64,000 nt of DNA from CAVXTT01 sp963764685 (GTDB taxonomy: Bacteria > Bacteroidota > Ignavibacteria > Ignavibacteriales > Ignavibacteriaceae), in assembly GCA_963764685.1 (NCBI GenBank), contig CAVXTT010000016.1, positions 62,001 through 126,000 of the forward strand. The letters are read 5' to 3'. Shown here in pieces: positions 52,034 through 61,987 of the stretch. Numbering within the stretch: the stretch's first letter is position 1; every line of letters begins with the position of its first letter. The notes under the pieces were generated by a model. That model searched no databases and was not told the DNA's origin. It worked only from the letters and a program-made list of their open reading frames with translations. The position numbers and the translations under genes were made by a program.

Positions 52034-52776
52034 ATTATAATTTAGGCGAAAACTCAGCAGTTATCTCGCTAAACCGTCCTGACAAACGTAATGCTCTAAA
52101 TGCTGAATTGGTCGAAGAACTCTCTGATGCTTTCCACCAAGCGGAAGAAAACCCTAAGGTAAAATCAGTAATACTTACCGGGGAGGGTAAAACTTTTTGC
52201 GCGGGAGCAGATCTTAAATATCTATCAGAGATACGGGAGCACGACTTGCTCCAAAACGAAAAAGACTCTGAAAATCTAGCCAGACTCTATCTTGATATAT
52301 ATTATTTCAATAAACCAGTGATTGCAGCGGTAAATGGAGCAGCCATAGCAGGAGGGTGCGGTCTGGCAAGCGTTTGTGATTTTATTGTGGCTTCCACTGA
52401 TTCCAGGTTCGGATACTCTGAAGTGAAAATTGGATTCATACCTGCTGTGGTCTCTATATTTCTGATCAAACGAATAGGGGAAGGAAATGCCCGCAGCCTG
52501 CTTTTATCAGGAGATATTATTTCAGGTGAGAGGGCATATGAACTTGGGCTGGTTAATTATCTGACAGCAGATATATATAATTTTTCAAGAGAACTTGCCG
52601 TTAAGCTAAATAGTAATTCTGCCTCAAGTACCAGGATGACCAAATCAATGATAAGGAATATTTCGGGATTAGATGTTAAGAGTGCGGTAGATTATTGCGT
52701 TCGTTTGAATGCACTCAGCCGGACAACTGAAGATTTTAGTAAAGGAATTAACTCATTTCTATCGGAGCAAAAATGA
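52027..52776 (+). CDS. Enoyl-CoA hydratase/isomerase family protein (crotonase)
   Basis: 249 residues. Crotonase fold: L-N-R-P-D-K-R-N-A-L-N, the oxyanion hole in F-C-A-G-A-D-L-K-Y-L and A-A-I-A-G-G-C-G-L-A, and F-G-Y-S-E-V-K-I-G-F-I-P-A-V-V-S carrying a Glu in the catalytic region. The last motif resembles methylglutaconyl-CoA hydratase-like members. It would hydrate or isomerise an acyl-CoA in fatty-acid or branched-chain amino-acid breakdown; the exact substrate is not readable. It overlaps the PolX-like gene (7 bases) and apt (ATGA overlap), forming a tight three-gene unit. Confidence 0.85.
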   Translation: MVNYNLGENSAVISLNRPDKRNALNAELVEELSDAFHQAEENPKVKSVILTGEGKTFCAGADLKYLSEIREHDLLQNEKDSENLARLYLDIYYFNKPVIAAVNGAAIAGGCGLASVCDFIVASTDSRFGYSEVKIGFIPAVVSIFLIKRIGEGNARSLLLSGDIISGERAYELGLVNYLTADIYNFSRELAVKLNSNSASSTRMTKSMIRNISGLDVKSAVDYCVRLNALSRTTEDFSKGINSFLSEQK

Positions 52777-53304
52777 CAGACTTGAAACAAATTATCCGTT
52801 CTGTACCTGACTTTCCCAAAAAAGGAATAGTATTTAAAGATATCACCACAATATTGAAAGACCCGGATGCATTAAAACTGACACTTAAAAAAGTTGTATC
52901 AGATGACCGAGGGATTAGAAATTAATAAGGTTGCCGGTATTGAATCCAGAGGATTTATGTTCGGATGTATGCTTGCAGAAAGACTTAATGCCGGTTTCGT
53001 ACCAATTAGGAAACCGGGAAAATTACCGGCAGAAACAATCAAGGAAACTTATTCACTGGAGTATGGGACTGACTCAATTGAAATGCACCGGGATGGTATA
53101 TCAAAGGGGGATAAGGTTCTTCTGCACGATGATCTGCTTGCAACAGGTGGTACCGCCTGTGCGGCAGCAAATCTCATAGAGAAAGCCGGCGGAGAGATTG
53201 TGCTGGCATCATTTATTATTGAACTTTGTTTTCTTAACGGAAGGGATAAATTAAAAGGCTATGATGTCAGATCGGTTGTAAAGTTTGATTCTGAAGGATT
53301 ATAA
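52773..53304 (+). CDS. apt: Adenine phosphoribosyltransferase (one frameshift)
   Basis: About 177 residues after removing an extra G in the GGG at 52911-52913. The start overlaps the previous stop (ATGA at 52773). The N-terminus I-R-S-V-P-D-F-P-K-K-G-I-V-F-K-D-I-T-T is classic for APRT, followed by A-G-I-E-S-R-G-F-M-F-G and the PRPP-binding loop L-L-H-D-D-L-L-A-T-G-G-T-A. It converts adenine and PRPP to AMP in purine salvage. Full length otherwise, so the frameshift is most likely a sequence error. Its TAA forms the palindrome TTATAA with the convergent rsmI stop. Confidence 0.93.
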
Positions 53305-53983
53305 AACCTTCCAGCCGGATGGAGCAATTACAATACAGAATTCTCCTTTGATCGTCTTTTGATCAAGAACTGATAATATTTCTTCGGGAGTCCCTCTCCA
53401 GACCTCTTCAAACTTTTTAGTTAACTCCCTGCAAATAACAATGAGTCTGCCTGGAAAATACTCACAAAACTCCGTGATCAGCTTTTCGATCCTGTAGGCG
53501 GATTCGTAAAGTATGATTGTCCGCTTTTCTTCTGCCAAGCCCCTTTAACATTTTTTGTCTCCCCTTTTTCTGAGGGAGAAATCCTTCAAAAAGAAAAGAG
53601 TCGGTAGGCAATCCGCTGATTGTTAAAGCAGTTATAAGGGCTGATACTCCGGGTATCGGGATTACAGTAATATTATTCTTAATTGCTGCGGATATCAGTC
53701 TTGTTCCCGGATCTGAAATGCCCGGAGTGCCTGCATCGGATAAAAGTGCACAGTTCTCTCCTTCCAATATTCTTTTAACTAATCCATCAATTTTGTATTT
53801 CTCACTGAATGCATTCAATGAAACCATTTCTTTATGTATATCATAGGTTTTAAGGAGAATAGAGGTAACACGGGTATCTTCGCAGGCAATAAAATCAGCT
53901 TCTTTTAATGTTTCTAATGCTCGCAGCGTAATATCTTTGAGATTGCCAATCGGGGTGCTTACAACAAAAAGAGATTTATCCAT
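53299..53983 (-). CDS. rsmI: 16S rRNA (cytidine-2'-O)-methyltransferase RsmI (one frameshift)
   Basis: About 228 residues. The tetrapyrrole-methylase fold is unmistakable: L-F-V-V-S-T-P-I-G-N-L-K-D-I-T at the N-terminus, A-C-E-D-T-R, L-L-S-D-A-G-T-P-G-I-S-D-P-G and P-I-P-G-V-S-A-L-I-T-A-L (SAM-binding loops), then F-L-F-E-G-F-L-P and L-Y-E-S-A-Y-R-I. An extra base in the run of four C at 53540-53543 (G on the coding strand) breaks the frame at L-K-G-L-A-E-E-K-R. It modifies C1402 of 16S rRNA in the decoding centre. Converges on apt with a 6-base overlap of stops; the next minus-strand gene upstream is lysine aminotransferase. Confidence 0.93.
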
Positions 53984-53997
53984 TTGCCGGTCGGTAA

Positions 53998-54028
53998 TGA
54001 TAACGGCTCCGGAAAGGAGCCGTTATCA
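53998..54028 (-). terminator. 13-bp perfect hairpin after the lysine aminotransferase gene
   Basis: TGATAACGGCTCC (53998-54010) pairs perfectly with GGAGCCGTTATCA (54016-54028) around GGAAA. No strong T-run follows on either strand, so termination may be weak or the hairpin may protect RNA ends. Confidence 0.65.
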
Positions 54029-54047
54029 GCAAGTAGTGTAAAATAAA

Positions 54048-55421
54048 TTAGTTTTTTGACGACATTAAAAATAGAACATTTTTAATTATTTGCAATCCTG
54101 TTTCAAGCACATCCCTGGTTATATTCAGAGCGGGTCTGAAGCGGATAGATTTTTCACCGCACCCGAGTATCAGGAGTTTTTCTTTATAACACAGCTCTTT
54201 GAATTCATTTCTTAATTCTTTGGTTGGGAGATCAAATGAACACATCAATCCTAATCCGCGGGAATTGTTCACCATCGAAGGAAACTCTCTCTGGATTTTA
54301 CAGGATTTCAGAAAGCAGATATTTTCCCTCAACTGCAGCATTTGCAACCAGGTTTTCTTCCTCGATAATATTAAGAAAATGCTTTGACCGTACCATATCT
54401 GTAAGATCGGCTCCCCATGTTGAGTTTATTCTGCTTGATACTTTAAAGCAGTTGTTCTCCACATCGTCAATACTGTCATTAACCATTATACCGCAAACCT
54501 GGGCTTTCTTTCCAAAAGCAATAATGTCAGGTTTAACAAAATGTTCATAAGCCCAGAATTTACCGGTTAGTCCAAAGCCGGTCTGTACTTCATCAAACAT
54601 CAGAAGAATTTCATTTTCATCAGCGATGTTCCTTAATTCGGTAAAGAATTCTTTTCTGAAATGATGATCTCCACCTTCAGCCTGTATGGGTTCCACAATA
54701 ATAACAGCAATATCATCAGGGTTATCCTTAATGGCTTTATAAATTTCATTAATTGCTTGTGTTTCGGCTTCAATAATTTGTTTTAAATTTATATCTAGGG
54801 GAAAGAGAATCTTTGGATTACTTATCCTGGGCCAGTTGAAACTTCGGGAAATAATTAATTTTATTTGGTTCAGTATTAGTGAGTGAAAGAGTGTATCCGC
54901 TTCTTCCGTGAAAAGCCTGTTTGAAATGAATTACCTGTTGTCCTTTTTCTTCTTTATAACCTTTCTTGAAATTCTTCTGAACTTTCCAGTCAAACGCCAC
55001 TTTCAGTCCATTCTCAACAGCGAGAGTTCCTCCTGATACAAAGAAGAGATGTTTCATAAAGTCGGGTTTAGCTACCCGAATAAATGTTTCAACGAATTCC
55101 GCCATCGGGATGGTATAGATATCTGAATTCGAAGGTTTATTGATACTGATCCTGGCAAATTCATCCAGAACTTTTTTTGACTGCAATTTCGGGTGATTCA
55201 TCCCCACCGGAGAAGACGCAAAAAAAGTAAAGAAATCTATGAAGGTAGACCCTGTCAAAGAATCAACAAGGTAAGGACCTCTGCTTTTTTCCAAGATCAA
55301 GCACCAGATCAAAACCGTCTACCAGCATATGTTTCTTTAATGTTGAGTGAACCAAATCTGCTGTTAAACCATCAGGCATATTTAAAGTATTAATTATGTT
55401 AAAAGTGTCAGTAGTTATCAT
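54048..55421 (-). CDS. lat: L-lysine 6-aminotransferase-like PLP enzyme (three frameshifts)
   Basis: About 457 residues. The start ATG at 55421, with GGAGG just before it, gives M-I-T-T-D-T-F-N-I-I; the longer N-terminus is recovered by discounting an extra base at 55291-55292. Further extra bases near 54835 and 54300 are bridged by protein continuity (F-Q-W-P-R-I-S; E-I-L-K-I-Q-R-E). Class III aminotransferase features: S-G-G-T-L-A-V-E-N, A-F-H-G-R-S-G-Y-T-L-S, I-V-E-P-I-Q-A-E-G-G-D, F-D-E-V-Q-T-G-F-G and the PLP-binding Lys in A-F-G-K-K-A-Q-V-C-G, the pattern of lysine epsilon-transaminases. It would convert lysine and 2-oxoglutarate to aminoadipate semialdehyde and glutamate. The dehydrogenase for that product is at 57237. 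Confidence 0.87.
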
Positions 55422-55732
55422 TTTTTACCTCCGGTAATTAGAAATATATCAAAAAGGATGCTAAGGGGGAGGAGGGGAATTAGAAAACGTTCTCGAATCT
55501 GGAGACAAAATAGCTTCTGAGGGTTTTGAAGCCTGTTTTTGTAAAGTATTTGCGCTTTTTAGACATAAATATCAGTTAATACAATACAAATTTAACCTTT
55601 TTATTCAACTATATCAATGATTTGAGTGAATCATTAGAAGTCTGGAAAAGTCTCAATTTGAAGAGACTGACAGCTGGAATGGTCAAAAAAAAAGCCGGTT
55701 TGACAACCGGCTTTTGAAAAGAATTTCTTCTC
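55422..55732. other. Intergenic region with a terminator
   Basis: AT-rich and non-coding. It holds the minus-strand terminator at 55685-55714 and the ribosome-binding site of the aminotransferase (complement of TTACCTCC near 55425-55432). Nothing else is recognisable. Confidence 0.6.
55685..55714 (-). terminator. Rho-independent terminator of the minus-strand T9SS gene
   Basis: On the minus strand AAAGCCGGTT pairs with AACCGGCTTT around a 4-base loop (55691-55714), followed by T (A run 55685-55693 on plus). Lies just past the stop of the gene ending at 55733. Confidence 0.9.
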
Positions 55733-56836
55733 TTACTTGACAAGCATCATTTTCTTTACTGAAGAATAAGAACTTGCTCCATCAACTGATTTTGCTTCTA
55801 GAGAATAGAAGTACATACCTGATGGGAGATTTGAGGCATTAAAGGTAATATTATGATATCCTGATTCCTGAACCTGATTCACAAGCTGTCCCATAGTTTC
55901 ACCAAGCATATTATAAACTACTATTTTAACATTGCTGGTAAACGGAAGGGCATAGTTTATAGCTGTACTTGGGTTAAATGGATTGGGATAATTCTGGAGT
56001 AAATTATATTCATTTACGGAAAAATTTACATCAACCAGAATTTCATTTGAATAGGTTGAGGTACCGTCATAATCAATTTGTTTCAGACGGTAAGCAACAG
56101 GTCCGCTAACAAGGTTTTTACTGAAATCATCGATATAGGAATATGATTGGATTTCAGTAGTTGTTCCCTTACCTTCAATAAATGAGAGTTTTTCCCAGGT
56201 ATTTTGGATTTTACGTTCAACATCAAATCCTTTATTGTTGATTTCTGTTGCAGTGGTCCAGGCTAATTGAACTGTTAAGCCGCTTTGTATACCCGTAAAA
56301 CTTGTTAATTCAACGGGAGTTGCATTGTCATAGTAAATATTGAAAAAAGCCTTTGTTATAAAACTGGGGGGCGTAAAAGTATAAGCGCCTGAACCTGTAA
56401 GTAAGCCACTGTTAAAGAATACTCCACCAGCAGGATCAATTACTCGAAATGAATCAACAAAGGTTGGCAGATTGTATGTTACTGTCATTGTAGTTGCACC
56501 AGTGCTCATCTGCCACCACAATGTATGTTGTAAGCTGCCGGAAAATGGAAATGCGGGTACACCCCTATAATCTTTATACGAACTTAAAGCCTGACCTGCA
56601 TAAGGTTCAAGATCAAACCTTATTTCAGATACTCCGACCGGAGGAAATGGGGGAAGATCACTTTCTCCTAATAGAGGATCGATACCATTTGTTGCGGTCA
56701 GGTCTAAGCCGAAGTTTAAAACTTTGGTTCCACCTGCATTATCATTTAATGTAACGGCAATATCAACAGCTGCCTGGCCAAATGTCAAGCCAGTGAACAG
56801 CAGCATAAGGGAAAATATAGAAGACAATTTACGCAT
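55733..56836 (-). CDS. T9SS-secreted protein sharing an N-terminal domain with the 9760-12338 protein
   Basis: 367 residues, intact. Signal peptide ends T-F-G-Q (residue ~21). Residues ~22-175 (V-D-I-A-V-T-L-N-D-N-A-G-G ... L-L-G-E-S-D-L-P-P-F-P-P-V-G ... V-I-D-P-A-G-G-V-F-F-N-S-G) match the N-terminus of the protein at 9760. A fn3-like region follows (V-E-L-T-S-F-T-G ... A-Y-R-L-K-Q-I-D-Y-D-G-T), then the T9SS type A tail (LLQNYPNPFNPST, ending K-K-M-M-L-V-K). Presumably an exported surface protein of unknown function. It stands between lysine aminotransferase and the semialdehyde dehydrogenase with its own terminator, so no shared transcript is implied. Confidence 0.87.
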   Translation of the reverse strand: MRKLSSIFSLMLLFTGLTFGQAAVDIAVTLNDNAGGTKVLNFGLDLTATNGIDPLLGESDLPPFPPVGVSEIRFDLEPYAGQALSSYKDYRGVPAFPFSGSLQHTLWWQMSTGATTMTVTYNLPTFVDSFRVIDPAGGVFFNSGLLTGSGAYTFTPPSFITKAFFNIYYDNATPVELTSFTGIQSGLTVQLAWTTATEINNKGFDVERKIQNTWEKLSFIEGKGTTTEIQSYSYIDDFSKNLVSGPVAYRLKQIDYDGTSTYSNEILVDVNFSVNEYNLLQNYPNPFNPSTAINYALPFTSNVKIVVYNMLGETMGQLVNQVQESGYHNITFNASNLPSGMYFYSLEAKSVDGASSYSSVKKMMLVK

Positions 56837-57236
56837 AGCGCACCTTTGGTTAAATGAATAAATATGTAATGAATCTTTTTGTGTTATAAATCTAATGTAC
56901 TTTTTAATTTACTGGATAAGTTAATAAAAAATTGAATCAAATTGTGTGAAGGAATACGATCTGTACATAAAAGAGTTAACAGTTGAGTGAAAAATTAAAT
57001 CACGTCTGATCGATAGCTTACGAAACGGGGACGAATGCGACCTTATCTTTGCTGAATAAAAATATAAACTCAGGTAAACTTATATAGTTTATTTCAATCA
57101 AGCAATAGTTAAGGTGGTAAAATCCTTGTTTTTTTTAATGTCTTGAAACTCGTTTTTACTAAAATTTTATCTTGGATAAGTAGAAATTGGAGGATAAATT
57201 TACTTCCCGTTTTAATTTAAGAAATCTGGAGATAAT
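56837..57236. other. Divergent intergenic region
   Basis: 400 AT-rich bases between the minus-strand T9SS gene and the plus-strand dehydrogenase; promoters for both must lie here, but I cannot place one with confidence. No gene is visible. Confidence 0.5.
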
Positions 57237-58769
57237 ATGGACTTTTTAAAGATATTAGGCATTAAGGATAAAAACTATGGCTCATCATCAGGTGTAAAAT
57301 GGAATGAAACAAAAACCGAAGGGGAGTTGAAAATACATTCACCCGCAACCGGGCAATATATCGGTTCAGTTTACCAAGCCTCAGAAACGGATTATGAGAA
57401 TGTAATTAAACAAGCTGAAGAAGCCTTCAAATACTGGCGTAAAATTCCTGCACCGAAAAGAGGGGAGGTTGTCAGGCAGATAGGTTTAAGATTACGTGAG
57501 TACAAGACGCCTCTAGGAAAGCTTGTCTCATTCGAAATGGGCAAAAGTCTGCAGGAGGGTATGGGTGAAGTGCAGGAAATGATTGATATCTGTGATTTTG
57601 CTGTTGGACAGTCGAGAATGCTTTACGGATTTACAATGCATTCAGAAAGAGCAAACCACAGGATGTATGATCAATATCATCCATTAGGTATTGTTGCAAC
57701 AGTTTCTGCTTTTAATTTTCCGGTAGCTGTTTGGTCCTGGAATGCAATGATAGCCGCTGTGTGCGGAAATGTAAATTTATGGAAGCCTTCATCAAAAGTA
57801 CCACTGTCTGCAATTGCTTGTCAAAATATTATTTCAAAAGTACTGAAGGATAATAACCTCCCTGAGGGAATTTTTTCCTTGGTGATTGGTAAAGGATCAA
57901 CGATAGGGGAAAAGATGCTACACGATAAACGTCTTCAGTTGATATCTGTAACAGGATCAACACGTGTGGGAAAGCACGCTGGCGAGGTGATTGCAGGAAG
58001 ATTTGGCAGGGCTATACTCGAGCTTGGGGGAAATAATGCAATAATAATATCACCGGATGCTGATCTGAAACTTGCTATACCTGCTGTGGTTTTTGGCGCT
58101 GTTGGGACTGCGGGTCAGCGATGTACTTCCACAAGGAGACTTATAATACACGAATCAGTATATAATAAAGTAAAGGAATCATTAATAAAAGCATATGAAT
58201 CATTAAAAATTGGCGATCCCCTTGACGAGAAAAATCACGTTGGGCCTTTAATTGATAAGGATGCAGTTAAATCATTTTGTTCTGCGATTGATAAGGTAAC
58301 TTCAGAAGGAGGAAAAGTAATTTTTGGCGGTGAAGTTATGTCAGGTACCGGATATGAATCAGGGTGCTTTGTAAAACCCGCACTTGTGGAAGCAGAAAAT
58401 CATTTCCCAATTGTTCAGGAAGAAACCTTCGCTCCTATTTTATACCTTTTAAAGTATAAGGGGGATATCTCTGAAGCAATTGAGATACAGAATGGCGTGG
58501 TACAAGGATTGTCATCCTCAATCTTCACTAACAATATGAGAGAAGTTGAACAGTTCCTTTCTGCCTGGGGATCAGATTGCGGAATCGCTAATGTAAATAT
58601 AGGAACTTCAGGTGCAGAAATAGGTGGAGCATTTGGCGGTGAAAAAGAAACAGGCGGAGGCAGGGAATCAGGTTCTGACGCCTGGAAAGCATATATGAGA
58701 AGACAAACAAATACAATTAATTACGGAACTGATCTCCCGCTTGCTCAGGGAATAAAGTTTAACATCTAA
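57237..58769 (+). CDS. Aldehyde dehydrogenase, ALDH7-type (aminoadipate semialdehyde dehydrogenase)
   Basis: 510 residues, GGAG six bases before the ATG. ALDH7-type (antiquitin-like) sequence: G-I-V-A-T-V-S-A-F-N-F-P-V-A-V-W-S-W-N, W-K-P-S-S-K-V-P-L-S, S-V-T-G-S-T-R-V-G, L-E-L-G-G-N-N-A (general-base Glu) and G-T-A-G-Q-R-C-T-S-T-R-R (nucleophilic Cys). The P-I-V-Q-E-E-T-F-A-P segment and the E-S-G-S-D-A-W-K-A-Y-M-R-R-Q tail are also typical. It would oxidise 2-aminoadipate 6-semialdehyde to 2-aminoadipate, using NAD(P)+, directly downstream in pathway terms of the lysine aminotransferase at 54048-55421. No frameshift. Other ALDH7 substrates, such as betaine aldehyde, are possible. Confidence 0.88.
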   Translation: MDFLKILGIKDKNYGSSSGVKWNETKTEGELKIHSPATGQYIGSVYQASETDYENVIKQAEEAFKYWRKIPAPKRGEVVRQIGLRLREYKTPLGKLVSFEMGKSLQEGMGEVQEMIDICDFAVGQSRMLYGFTMHSERANHRMYDQYHPLGIVATVSAFNFPVAVWSWNAMIAAVCGNVNLWKPSSKVPLSAIACQNIISKVLKDNNLPEGIFSLVIGKGSTIGEKMLHDKRLQLISVTGSTRVGKHAGEVIAGRFGRAILELGGNNAIIISPDADLKLAIPAVVFGAVGTAGQRCTSTRRLIIHESVYNKVKESLIKAYESLKIGDPLDEKNHVGPLIDKDAVKSFCSAIDKVTSEGGKVIFGGEVMSGTGYESGCFVKPALVEAENHFPIVQEETFAPILYLLKYKGDISEAIEIQNGVVQGLSSSIFTNNMREVEQFLSAWGSDCGIANVNIGTSGAEIGGAFGGEKETGGGRESGSDAWKAYMRRQTNTINYGTDLPLAQGIKFNI

Positions 58770-58777
58770 TCAAAAAG

Positions 58778-58808
58778 AAAGCCGTCTTAATAGACGGCTT
58801 TTCCTTTT
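58778..58808. terminator. Bidirectional terminator between ALDH and nuoN
   Basis: AAAGCCGTCT (58778-58787) pairs with AGACGGCTTT (58792-58801) around TAAT. Plus strand continues with T-rich TTCCTTTT; the minus strand has T (plus-strand A run CAAAAAG) on the other side, so it may serve both convergent genes. Confidence 0.88.
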
Positions 58809-58821
58809 AATTCTTACTAAA

Positions 58822-60325
58822 TTAAAAACCCATAAATGAAGCTGATTGTTTGGCCAGATCAACCAGTGGAGTAAAATATACACCAAGCACTAAAACAGGG
58901 ATGAGCAGTATCAACAGGATCACAGAACTTCCCATAGAAACTTTGAATATCTGAACTTCACCTTCCGGTCTGTCCAGATACATATGCTTTAGTACTCTGA
59001 TATAATAATAAAGTGAGACTACAGAATTTAATAAAGCAATTACTGCTACAGTAATCATTTTTGCATCCACAAGGGCGATAAAGAGATACAGCTTACCGAT
59101 AAATCCTGCTGTTGGAGGAAGTCCGGTTAAAGATATAAGGAAGATTGTAAGTGACACGCCGAGGAATGGAGTGGCGTAACCTAATCCTTTATAATCATCT
59201 AATTCCTCGCTCCCGGTTTTATTAGCTATGAGCATAACTATGAAGAATGCGCCAAGATTCATAAAGGCATATACAGCAAAATAAATCAGGATTGCCATCA
59301 GCCCCTGCTCTGACATTACCGCAAGTCCCAGCAGCAGATATCCTGCGTGAGCAATACTCGAATATGCAAGCATTCTTTTAAGATTATTCTGCCAGAGAGC
59401 GGCAAAGTTTCCGAGTGTCATTGTTACAATTGAAATAAGAATAATGAAACTCTGCCAGTCGATGAATCCAAGAAGTTTCCAGTAACCTGTGGGATCAACA
59501 GACCCAAGGAAAGTCACTTTAATAAATCTTATCAGGAGAGCAAACCCTGCTGCTTTACTGGCTACAGACAAGTATGAAGTAATTGTAATCGGGGCACCTT
59601 CATAAACATCGGGAGTCCAGAAATGAAAAGGAGCTGCTGATATTTTAAAACCGATACCGGCGAAGATCATTATACTGGCTAACAGAACAGTTATTCCCTG
59701 GATCTGAGGGGAACCGAGTACATTATTTATTTCATATAGATTTGTGGTTCCGGTTAAACCAAATAGGATGGAAATACCGAACAGCATAATACCTGATGAT
59801 ACGCTTCCGTAAATCACGTATTTTAACGAGGCTTCACTATTCCTGATAGTATGTTTTGTAAATCCTGCAAGTATATATGATGAAAGTGACAGAAGTTCCA
59901 GGGATAGATATACCACAATAAGATCAGCTGCAGATATCATAAACATCATACCGATGACCATACCGCAGATTAAAGCATAATATTCACCCTGCCTGTCTAA
60001 ACTTTCTTTAATTTCGTTAGATGTTACAGAGAACAGAATAACCATAATTGTAGAGAAAATGATAATAAGCTTAAAGAAAGCTCCAAATGCATCTACTACT
60101 ATCATACCTCCCGGGCTTCCTCGCGGAAAAGGCAAATGTATTCATACCGAACTGCTCAGTTACAAAATATCCCGCTATAATCAATCCTGCTGATGCAATC
60201 CAGGGGAGTGCTTTTTTATTCTTCATCCAGATAAGATCAACCAGGACCAACAATACAAGCAGGGACGAGATTGCCAGTTCCGGTTTAATTAAATAGAGAC
60301 TATCTGTTATATAATTTAGATTCAT
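58822..60325 (-). CDS. nuoN: NADH-quinone oxidoreductase subunit N (one frameshift)
   Basis: About 500 residues and 14 membrane helices, the usual NuoN size. The ATG at 60325 begins M-N-L-N-Y-I-T-D-S. An extra base in the CCC at 60110-60112 breaks the frame at A-R-K-P-G-G-M-I-V-V-D. Proton-channel hallmarks: L-S-L-E-L-L-S-L-S-S-Y-I-L-A-G (key Glu in helix 5), A-S-L-K-Y (Lys in helix 7), A-A-P-F-H-F-W-T-P-D-V-Y-E-G-A-P, and R-M-L-A-Y-S-S-I-A-H-A-G-Y. Antiporter-like subunit of membrane complex I. Lies 33 bases after nuoM in a nuoL-M-N order. Confidence 0.94.
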
Positions 60326-60358
60326 TTATTTTATCTAATATTTAAACTCAGTTTTTAA

Positions 60359-61964
60359 CTATAATCCACCGATAGAGCCGTAGAATACCTGGGCATCATT
60401 CATAAATTTAGCCATTGCATTCATCGATGAATTCATCAGGTTCAGCATTGATGATGGATATACTCCGAGGAAAATAATAATCAATGTCAAAGGTACCAGC
60501 ATAGCATATTCTCTGAAATTAAGATCCTTCAAAGAAGCCCATTTCTCAGGAAGCTGTCCAAGAAAAACTCTCTGGAATGTCCAGAGCATATATCCCGCAC
60601 CCAGCAGTATTCCGAGCGTAGAGATGATGGTAAGTATTCTTATCACCTCAAGGCCGAAAGCTCCCATAAAAACAAAAGCTTCGGAGACAAATCCGCTTAA
60701 GTCCCGGTAATCCAATCGCGGCAAAGAACGCTACAGTTACGAAGCCGGAATAAATCGGCATCTGTGAAGCTAATCCGCCGAAATCGCCTAACTGCCTGGT
60801 ATGTGCACGGTCATAAATAACTCCCACAATAAGGAAGAGCATTGCAGTAATAGTTCCGTGGTTAAACATTTGCAATACCGCACCGGATAATCCGATTGTA
60901 TTTAATGATGCCATTCCCAGCATTACAAAACCCATATGCGATATTGATGAGTAGGCAATAAGCTTTTTAAAATCTTTCTGAGCCATTGCACAGAGAGCAC
61001 CGTAAATAATATTGATCATTCCGAATAAAGCTATCCACCAGATTAACTGATGTGTTATTTCGGGGAATATGGGATAACAGACCCTTAATATTCCGTAAGT
61101 TCCCATTTTAAGAAGTACACCGGCAAGAATAACACTTATGGCTGTTGGTGCTTCAACATGAGCATCGGGAAGCCAGGTGTGGAAAGGGAACATTGGTATT
61201 TTAATTGCAAATCCTATAAACAATGCTATGTATGCTATGAACCTCAGATTAGAGGGATTTAACGGAGACAGTATACCCCCCTGTGTGAAGTTAGCTGTAT
61301 TCATCATTTCAAGCATATTGAATGTGAATACCTTAGTTCCATCTGCTAAAGTTTCTGTCGCACTGAAATATAAGCCAATCATTACCAGGAGGATGAACAC
61401 ACTGCCGAATAAAGTGTAAAGGAAGAACTTAATAGCGGCGTATTCTCTTCTCGGACCTCCCCATATTCCTATCAGAAAGTACATCGGGAGAAGCATTAAT
61501 TCCCAGAAAATATAGAAGAGGAAGAAATCAAGAGCAACGAAAACTCCCATCATTCCTGTATCAAGCAGAAGGAATAATGCCATATATCCTTTTGTAGATT
61601 TATCTATGGTCCAGGAGGATATTGCTGCAATAAAAGAGATGATTGCAGTAAGGAGGACCATCGGTACGCTTAGTCCATCCAGTCCAAGGAAATAATCAAT
61701 CTTTATTGTTCCTATCCACGCGAATCCGGGTATCTCAATCCATCTGAATTTCTCTATGAACTGAAACGTGGCTGCATCATTTATTCCTCCTGCAGCATAA
61801 TTATAATTTCCAAGAATAAATAGTGCAAGCACTACCTGAATTCCTGTAATTACAATAGTAAGGCTTTTGATTATTACCGATTGATTTTTAGGAATGAATA
61901 AAATAATGATCATTCCTAAAACAGGAAGGAAAGTGATCAAAGATAAAATTGGGAAGTTCTCCAT
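60359..61964 (-). CDS. nuoM: NADH-quinone oxidoreductase subunit M (one frameshift)
   Basis: About 535 residues, 14 membrane helices. ATG at 61964. Motifs include Y-I-F-W-E-L-M-L-L-P-M-Y (key Glu), A-A-I-K-F-F-L-Y-T (Lys), F-P-F-H-T-W-L-P-D-A-H-V-E-A-P-T and K-K-L-I-A-Y-S-S-I-S-H-M-G-F-V. An extra base in the TT at 60697-60698 (A on the coding strand) shifts the frame at G-L-P-G-L-S-G-F-V-S-E; both halves are well conserved. Complex I antiporter-like proton-pumping subunit, 23 bases downstream of nuoL. Confidence 0.94.
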
Positions 61965-61987
61965 TTTAAATACCTGATAAATTCAAA

